Shown one piece after another: positions 57,928-64,000 of a stretch of DNA of 64,000 nt. This stretch comes from Artemisia argyi. Lineage: Eukaryota; Streptophyta; Magnoliopsida; Asterales; Asteraceae. The notes beneath the pieces were generated by a model, which was not told the DNA's origin, did not search any database, and saw only the letters and a list, made by a program, of their open reading frames with translations. Positions within the stretch are counted from its first letter, which is position 1; every line of letters starts with the position of its first letter. The stretch lies in the NCBI GenBank assembly GCA_030686995.1, contig CM060702.1, positions 62,717,340 to 62,781,339 of the forward strand. Reading direction: 5' to 3'. Both the position numbers and the translations under genes were made by a program.

Positions 57928-58330
57928 TGTGAAGGATCTAAACATACGCCTTGTGTTAGATAAATACTTTGAGTAAATGCCAACTAGCAAGCGGAATTTA
58001 CTAGTTAACACTTAGAAGATATTGTATGTGGAATGTATGAGCGTATATAAGAAACAATGAGACAGAAACATTGTGTATTCACCACCAAAACAAGCTTCGA
58101 TATTATTAAGATAATACGAGTGATCTTTGCTATCACTAGAGTTACAACCTTGAAGCTAATCTATGTATTCGTATATTTCTATATATATTTTCCCTTAACC
58201 TAGAAGCTTCTTTTATAACACACAAGGAGTCTTGTACAAGATAACTATACTAGAACAATATATGTATCATTCTAAACATATAAAATATTCATGCAATCCA
58301 TTCTATAATTATCTTGAACGCGTCTTCACA
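57928..58330 (-). repeat. Copia-E 5' LTR (403 bp)
   Basis: Reading minus, it starts TGTGAAGACG and ends CCTTCACA, with matched inverted ends TGTGAAG/CTTCACA. There is no second copy in the window, so the 3' LTR is lost. Confidence 0.78.
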
Positions 58331-58383
58331 TTTGATCATAATCTCATAATCAGTACTAACTTTCTGTGCTGAGTAGTACAGAC

Positions 58384-58845
58384 CATTGTTGTCAGGATCC
58401 CGATCCTGATCTTAGGATCTTACGATTTTACGATACTGCAAAGCAAAAACGATCCGGATCATACATAGGATCTTTGAAAGCTTAAGATCTTATAGGATCC
58501 CGATCTTGACCATAGGATCTTAAGATCTAATCCGATCCGATCCTACTTTTCTTGGATAAAACTCTAAAAAACTGCAAATTCTTGGATTATTTTTTATAGA
58601 ATTTAAAAAACAACATGTTAATCTTCTTAAACATTTCATAATCATAATTTAGGACAACATTTCGATGGAACATTCATATAATTTTGTGTTTATGATATAT
58701 AATAATTTGTAAATTTGTATAATATTACAAAAACTAATAAGAAAATGACATTATAGTAGGATCTTAAGATCTCGATCCGATCTTACGATCACGATCTTGC
58801 AAAGACGAAAACAATCCTGGGTAGGATCCCGATCTTAAAAACCTT
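58384..58845. mobile_element. GATC-rich MITE-like element
   Basis: Both ends carry ggatcccgatc (58395 and 58823) and both halves carry taggatcttaagatct (near 58516 and 58758), with GATCCGATC-type units on both strands around an AT-rich core. An 8-bp duplication is not clear (gtacagac against ctacaagc). The design resembles the two hAT-type MITEs. Confidence 0.45.
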
Positions 58846-59040
58846 CTACAAGCTAAGTTTGTACTGCAAGTGTAAACTTCCAACAGTTTCTTCTTTAAGC
58901 TGACAGTTCCAAGTGTTATGTATAATTCCCAATCTAAACCAACGATCGACACTTAGCAGCAAGTAAAGAAAAAAAAGCAGAAATTGAAAACGAAAAGTTG
59001 CGGTTTTGTTAAGGTTAGGGTTCTGTACATGATTGATGAT

Positions 59041-59188
59041 GAGCTCCTGATACCATGTAACAGTATGAATCGACTTGTGTATTTCATATGATAAACCGGT
59101 ACATATAATTTTACAATGAATCATCTAGAACACGGGCTTGAGCCCAATACAAATAATAACCCAACATAAATAATAACATCGACTAACA
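59041..59188 (-). mobile_element. Copia-type LTR and primer site remnant, possibly TRIM
   Basis: Reading minus, a 133-bp stretch starting TGTTAGTCG and ending CTGTTACA is followed at once by TGGTATCAGGAGCTC, the initiator-Met primer site with one inserted base. LTRs of this length are typical of TRIM elements. The second LTR was not found. Confidence 0.5.
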
Positions 59189-59207
59189 AAGGGCACAACG
59201 AGTATAG

Positions 59208-59291
59208 TCCAAACGGGTACGAGTCAAACGTGTATCAAAACGGGCACGGTATAAACGGGTACGATTTAAACGGGCTCGGACCAAACAGGTC
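59208..59291. repeat. Minisatellite, about six units of 14-16 bp
   Basis: The consensus is YAAACGGGTACGR, with units at about 59208, 59224, 59235, 59252, 59268 and 59282. Units diverge, for example acgtgtat and acaggtc. Confidence 0.6.
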
Positions 59292-60059
59292 GTTTTCTAA
59301 AAAAGAAGGTACAAACGACTAGAAGATACTTTGTAAAACTGATAAAATTTATTAACTTTAACGAAAAAAATTGATAACATCATCTTTAATTGTTAAAAGT
59401 TTAAAGTGTTAATTAAAATAATTTATAAAAAAAAATAAAAAATGAAACTCGTAAAACTAGTTTTTTATAAAGTAAAGAACTGCAACATTGCAACACCATC
59501 TTTCGATCTTCACGATTAGGTGTACAGTATTTACGCGGAAAAGGATATTTATGATTATTAATAGATATTAATAATAACGATAAAATTCGTAGAAAACAAT
59601 TAATAATTATGAAACAAAAAAATATATATATCTGGAAAAACTTGAAGCCATTAGTCATTGATTAAAGATCATTTATATATCAAACATTTTTTGCATAAGG
59701 GTATTCACTATGATGTATCTTTTAAAAGATTTATAAAATTGCCATCTCTTACATTGTAATTAATTTTTAAAACTTTTCATTATATGAACCTATTCCCACT
59801 ATGATTATAGCTTTTAAGATTTATAAATTGCTCAAACATAAATTAATGCTATTAAATCAAAAAATGATAATAAACATTCTTGGACCTCTCCAAAATCTTA
59901 CACCTTTTCATGCTATCTAGACATGAAATGGTTCCTCACTATGGCACACAAAATCTTAAACCTCTTTATAAGTTTTTAGCCCTATTCTTGAAACATCATA
60001 GTAGATGCTCTAAAAGGATCAATCTTCACCATTTATCTTTATTTAAGCTAATAAATAAA
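59292..60059. other. AT-rich spacer, no recognised gene
   Basis: No coding sequence or structured repeat was recognised in this stretch. Confidence 0.4.
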
Positions 60060-60067
60060 ATTAATCA

Positions 60068-60261
60068 CAGTGTTGCAAAAATCGGCCTACAAGGCCGATT
60101 AATCGGCGATTACAAGCTGAAAGGCCTTGGACCTTGGAGCGAATTACAAGGTAATCGGCCGATTAATCGGCCTTGGACCTTGGAATCGGCGATTAATCGG
60201 CCAAAAATCGCTACACGGCCCTCGACCGCCTCGGGACCGATTCACGATTTTTGCAACATTG
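60068..60261. mobile_element. hAT-type MITE 3, AATCGGCC-rich
   Basis: It is 194 bp with a perfect 8-bp target duplication ATTAATCA (60060-60067 and 60262-60269). Inverted ends are CAGTGTTGCAAAAATCG and CAATGTTGCAAAAATCG. The interior repeats aatcggccgattaatcgg and ccttggacc. It is related in ends and motif to MITE 1. Confidence 0.87.
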
Positions 60262-60338
60262 ATTAATCATAACAATTTAAAAAACTTATATTCATCATTT
60301 TTTTCAAATATTAATATCTTCCAAACATTAATCGTTAA

Positions 60339-60416
<78 letters not shown>
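60339..60416. repeat. (TA)n microsatellite
   Basis: A pure run abutting the left end of the MULE-like element. Confidence 0.95.
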
Positions 60417-60418
<2 letters not shown>

Positions 60419-61513
60419 GGTCATTCATGTGAGAAATTTAATTTTCAAAAAATTTAATCCTCCTTAAACTTTGATCTAATGGCTGTTATTAGCTAACTAT
60501 GTTTTTTGAAAAATTTCAAAAAATTTTCAAAAAAATTTTGAAAAAAATTCAAAAAAGATTCAAAAAAATTTCAAAAATTTTATTGAAAATTTTTCAAAAA
60601 GTTTTCGAAAATTTTTTTGAAAAATTTTTGAATTTTTTTTTCACATGTGACAAAATTTTTTTTTCACATGTGACGAAAAAAAAATTTTACATGCGACGAA
60701 TTTTTTTTTTCACATGTGACGAATTTTTTTTTCACACGTGACAAAACAAATTTCGTGAAAATTTCCTAATTTTTTTTTCACATGTGACGAAATTTTTTTT
60801 TTCACATGTGACGGAATTTTTTTCACATGTGACAAAAATTTTTTTTTTCACACGTGACAAAAAAAATTTCGTGAAAATTTTCAAATTTTTTTTCACATGT
60901 GACGAATTTTTTTTTCACATGCGACGGAATTTTTTTTCACATGTGACGAAAAAAAAAATTACATGCGAAGAAAATTTTTTTTTTACATTTGACGATTTTT
61001 TTTTTCACACGTGACAAAAAAAATTTCGTGAAAATTTCCAATTTTTTTTTTTCACATGTGACGAAAAAAAATTTTAGAAAAAAAAATTTCAGAAAAAAAA
61101 ATTTCGAAAAAAATTCGGTAATTTCTTTTTTCGAAAAAAAAATTTCAAAAAATTATTTTTTCGAAGAAAAAAATTTTGGAACAAAAATTTACGAAAAAAT
61201 TTTTTTTCGAAAAAAAAAAATTCCAAAATTTTTTCGAAAAAAAAATTTCTAAAAAAAATTTTGAAAAAAAAATTTTTCGAAAAAGAATTTTTTAGACAAA
61301 AAAAATTTTGAGAAAAAAAATTCGAAAAATTTTTTCGAAATTTTTTTGAAAATTTTCGAATTTTTTTAAAAATTTTTTCAAAATTTTTTAAGAAATTTTT
61401 AAAAAGTTGATTAACTAACGTTAGCTATTAGATTAAAGTTAAAGGAGGATAAAATGAGTAGATAGAATTGCTTCTCGCGTTCTCACAAAATTTAGGATTC
61501 TAATTTGAACACT

Positions 61514-61517
<4 letters not shown>
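60417..61517. mobile_element. MULE-like foldback MITE with a TCACATGTGA array
   Basis: Inverted arms include 60454-60498 (ttaatcctccttaaactttg...) and 61407-61452, outer segments share GTGAGAA, and (TA)n lies on both sides. Inside are A/T homopolymer-like runs with GAAAATTT/AAATTTTC units on both flanks, and at 60641-61061 an array of TCACATGTGA and variants. The GTGAGAAC-type ends resemble common plant Mutator-type MITEs as I recall them. There is no transposase. The short Phe/Lys-rich frames are not genes. Confidence 0.65.
60641..61061. repeat. Array of TCACATGTGA-type palindromes between T/A tracts
   Basis: About 12-16 units are spaced 20-35 bp apart, including 60641, 60664, 60710, 60732 (TCACACGTGA), 60779, 60802, 60849 (TCACACGTGA), 60938, 61005 (TCACACGTGA) and 61052. 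A higher-order unit of TCACACGTGACAAA followed by TTTCGTGAAAATTT occurs at 60732, 60849 and 61005. Confidence 0.85.

Positions 61518-61596
<79 letters not shown>
61518..61596. repeat. (TA)n-(GA)n microsatellite
   Basis: TA run to about 61568, then GA run to 61596. Confidence 0.95.
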
Positions 61597-61598
<2 letters not shown>

Positions 61599-61769
61599 AT
61601 GATCAAATAAAAAGAAAAATTAAAATAAGAAAGATAAAAAGAAACCACAATCACACATTTTAGATGCACTTACAAAAATATATGCATCACCCCTTGAAAA
61701 TTTCCCTCTTATTTAAATTATGCAGCTGAAAATTCTTCTTATTCTTTTCATTTTAGTTTTTCTTCTCAC

Positions 61770-61772
<3 letters not shown>
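61597..61772. other. Short AT-rich spacer
   Basis: No feature is recognised between the two microsatellites. Confidence 0.4.

Positions 61773-61850
<78 letters not shown>
61773..61850. repeat. (TA)n microsatellite
   Basis: A pure run. Reading frames across it are spurious. Confidence 0.95.
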
Positions 61851-61854
<4 letters not shown>

Positions 61855-62265
61855 GCAAAGTGTTTTATGAAAATTGGTATTAATTTATTAGTGAAAAATT
61901 GCAAAATGCTAAGTATATGATCTTACTTAGTTATAAAACATTAATTAGAGGATAGCTTGGCTACAAATTTGTACCTAATTGGCTCCAATCTTCTACAAAA
62001 ATCCACAAGAAATAACTAAAGGACGCATAAAAAGGACACAGAGACCCACAATTTATAGTATAAAATTGTAGCTAATTAACTACACAATAATTATAGCTAG
62101 TATATTCCCTAATAGTTATTCTTGTTATTATACAACCACATGACTTTTTTATATTATAATTTTTTTACATTTACATTTCTTTACTTATAATTTCATTATA
62201 TGTGGGATTAATATAATAAATAAGATTGCTAATAATACAACTATTGAGTGCATAGTGTACAATAC
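61851..62265. other. AT-rich spacer, no recognised gene
   Basis: Nothing is identified. Confidence 0.4.
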
Positions 62266-62826
62266 TTTTAAAGTATGTTTGGGTAAATATGAAATTTTCA
62301 AATCAAAGAAGATGAAATATGAAATTGCCCCAAATCTTAAATGAATGTTACAAACTTAAAATAATACAAATTTGTTGTTGTCCATTAGTTCCTTTTCAAG
62401 TCCAAATAAATATCTTTATGGATATCTATATTTGTATTAATAAATCTTACGAAGATTTAAATATGCATTTACTCTTTCAAAACTTTTAAATCGGTAAACC
62501 ACCATATACCAGTGACTATGATTGCATACCGTCTAAGCATTGATTTGCACGAAAATTATATTACCATTGATTTGCACGGGTGACATGCTAGTACTACATA
62601 AACGGAGGAATTGACTCTCTTTCAAAGTGTTATGATTACCATAAATGCAAATTTAAGCAATTATTTCTTTTAATGTAGATTGTATAAATCCATTAAAAAG
62701 AACTGTCATAAAATAGTAAATCATACAATGGTCAACATTAATGTGCCATAAATAAAAAATAAATTTGAAAGAGACCCTGATATAATGGATTAGGCCTTTT
62801 TATAATATGTAGGATAGATCAGTATT
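62266..62826 (+). repeat. Dispersed repeat X, copy 2
   Basis: Same segment order as 32547-33079, with an extra duplicated phrase (cattgatttgcacg, near 62538 and 62565). Confidence 0.7.
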
Positions 62827-62841
62827 CGAAAAAGACCCTGA

Positions 62842-63431
62842 TATAAAGTCTAGACTAGAGTCTAGACATCAAGAATATTGTTTTAATAAAATACGGATGA
62901 AGCTATGAGAAAACTGAAATTTGGAAGAAAAAACTGATTAATTGACAAAGCTCACATCCACATTAAATGTCTAAAAGATTACTATCAACTATGATTTTTT
63001 TTTTTTTAATTTTTTTTTCACGTATTGCAATCAACTATTTAATCTACTAAAAAACCACACAAAATCAATATATGGAAAATTATATCTTTAAAAACAAAGA
63101 AAAACAAACTAATGTACACAATTTTTACTTGTTTTTACTACCAGTCCGGACCATATAAAATGAGAACCGGATGTGCATACGGTTTGTTGTTCCTGATTGA
63201 ACTGTTGTGGTCAAAACTGATGAAAAAAAGAGTAGTTTGGGTCGAAAGTCGAAATGGTTAAAACCGGTGATGCTAGAAAGTCGTTTCACGGTTGTTTTTA
63301 TTTTCTTTTCTTTAACCCAAGCAAAATAGGAAATTATGAACCTTGGTAGAAAAATAGCTTCTCAAGTATCAGAGTAGAAGAAAAGAGAGAGGGTCGGCCG
63401 AGCTAGAGAAAACAAAATGTTGTCCTAAAAA
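62842..63431 (+). repeat. Dispersed repeat Y, copy 3 (truncated)
   Basis: It follows X as at 33134. It carries the palindrome GTCTAGACTAGAGTCTAGAC and the shared segments through attatgaaccttggtag, but lacks the distal part of copies 1 and 2. Confidence 0.7.
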
Positions 63432-64000
63432 TGATTGATGACATCAAAGAAGTACATAATATGGTCATCATTTGTCCTATATATTTGACTTGTTTTATAT
63501 TATTATCTATGAGAATTGATACTTCATCATTTACTTTAGTAATTCTCAAGTTAAGCATTTGGTGAAAGTTAATGATTTTGGAAGAAATATGGAGCTAAAT
63601 GATCAAAATGGAAAAAGTATACTGAACAGAAGGAGATACGTCATATCATTCTTGACAGATACGCTGTATGACTATACTTAGATGAATTCGAAGACCATTG
63701 TCTGACTTTGAAGAATGTGCCGCATGTAATTGACAGATACGCTGTATGACTAACTTGTTCTACTACAAATACGCCGCATTACATTCATTACATACAGCGC
63801 ATCACTTTCAAGACTTAACCAAATACGATCCAAGATACTGAAGGACATGCGCCGCATAGAGATTGAAGATACGCCGCGACTGAAGGTGGTGTATGAATAT
63901 TCCAGAATATATTAATCTTGGACCCCACGCGAAGTTAAGTCTATGCACCATATCAACTTAGTTGATGCGCCGCATCGAACCCTCTGACAGAAACTATAAA
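63432..64000. other. Region with a cluster of ATRCGCCGCAT-type motifs
   Basis: No ORF is seen. A 23-bp exact repeat beginning ttgacagatacgctgtatga occurs at 63652-63674 and 63730-63752. Related sites lie near 63718 (gtgccgcatg), 63770 (atacgccgcatt), 63792 (atacagcgcatc), 63847 (atgcgccgcata), 63869 (atacgccgcgac) and 63965 (atgcgccgcatc). It is cut by the window end and could be part of an LTR or other repeat. Confidence 0.5.

Larger units (their letters stand above)
39386..58330 (-). mobile_element. Copia-E: Ty1/copia retrotransposon, 3'-truncated and split by Gypsy-D
   Basis: Reading minus: 5' LTR 58330-57928, primer site, gag N-terminus 57855-57304, Gypsy-D insertion, gag C-terminus with zinc knuckle, a coiled-coil linker, protease and pre-integrase, then loss of everything beyond about 39386 (no integrase, RT or 3' LTR). 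Reading frames on both sides of Gypsy-D join through the AAGAT duplication. Confidence 0.82.

Noticed and set aside
60499..61252. Phe/Lys-rich frames (60499-60741, 60784-61014, 60989-61252)
   Set aside because: They come from T-runs and CACATGTG repeats in the MULE-like element. There is no protein-like composition or start context.

Overview
This window is plant nuclear DNA, most probably from the daisy family (Asteraceae). It is repeat-rich, intergenic and AT-rich, and I find no intact host gene. The family-level guess rests on its retrotransposons: the Ty1/copia proteins with long coiled-coil gag regions at 8.1-14.4 kb and 39.4-58.3 kb, and the long-LTR Ty3/gypsy proteins, look like sets I know mainly from Asteraceae assemblies. 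The only host-gene traces are two single-exon fragments: one like the last exon of BRICK1 (716-833, minus) and one like an N-terminal exon of a SET/NAP1-related protein (30136-30201, minus).

Layout. (1) 1-1521: non-TE flank with the BRK1-like exon. (2) 1527-29692: Gypsy-A, a minus-strand element flanked by the 5-bp target duplication ATTCC. It has 1.45 kb LTRs, gag and protease but no reverse transcriptase or integrase. Its protein is split by Gypsy-B (6391-26455, plus strand, duplication GGAGC, 3.8 kb LTRs), which is also gag-protease only. The 5' half of Gypsy-B is replaced by the truncated copia element Copia-C (about 8134-17637). (3) 29698-39385: AT-rich spacer with the SET/NAP-like exon, a ~600-bp TA/CA microsatellite, two related dispersed repeats (X and Y), a foldback palindrome and a hAT-type MITE. 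(4) About 39386-58330: Copia-E, minus strand, split by Gypsy-D (41650-57090, plus strand, duplication AAGAT, 3.94 kb LTRs). Gypsy-D is the only element here with gag, protease, RT, RNase H and integrase, all broken by stops and frameshifts. (5) 58331-64000: MITEs, microsatellites, an array of E-box-like palindromes, second copies of repeats X and Y, and a terminal cluster of ATRCGCCGCAT motifs.

How the parts relate. Gypsy-A and Gypsy-B lack their own polymerase and would need one in trans; Gypsy-D is the kind of relative that could supply it, though this copy is broken. Insertion order from nesting: A before B before C, and E before D. The observations I rate highest are a stretch in the Gypsy-A LTR that matches the 5' half of plant tRNA-Asp, the tRNA whose 3' end fits the primer site of this element group; the BRK1-like and SET/NAP-like exons on one strand, which would be about 1.1 kb apart without Gypsy-A; a tandem array of TCACATGTGA palindromes inside a MULE-like MITE; and TGACG/CGTCA arrays in the Gypsy-A U3. 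All domain and family calls come from reading the translations; no database search was possible.
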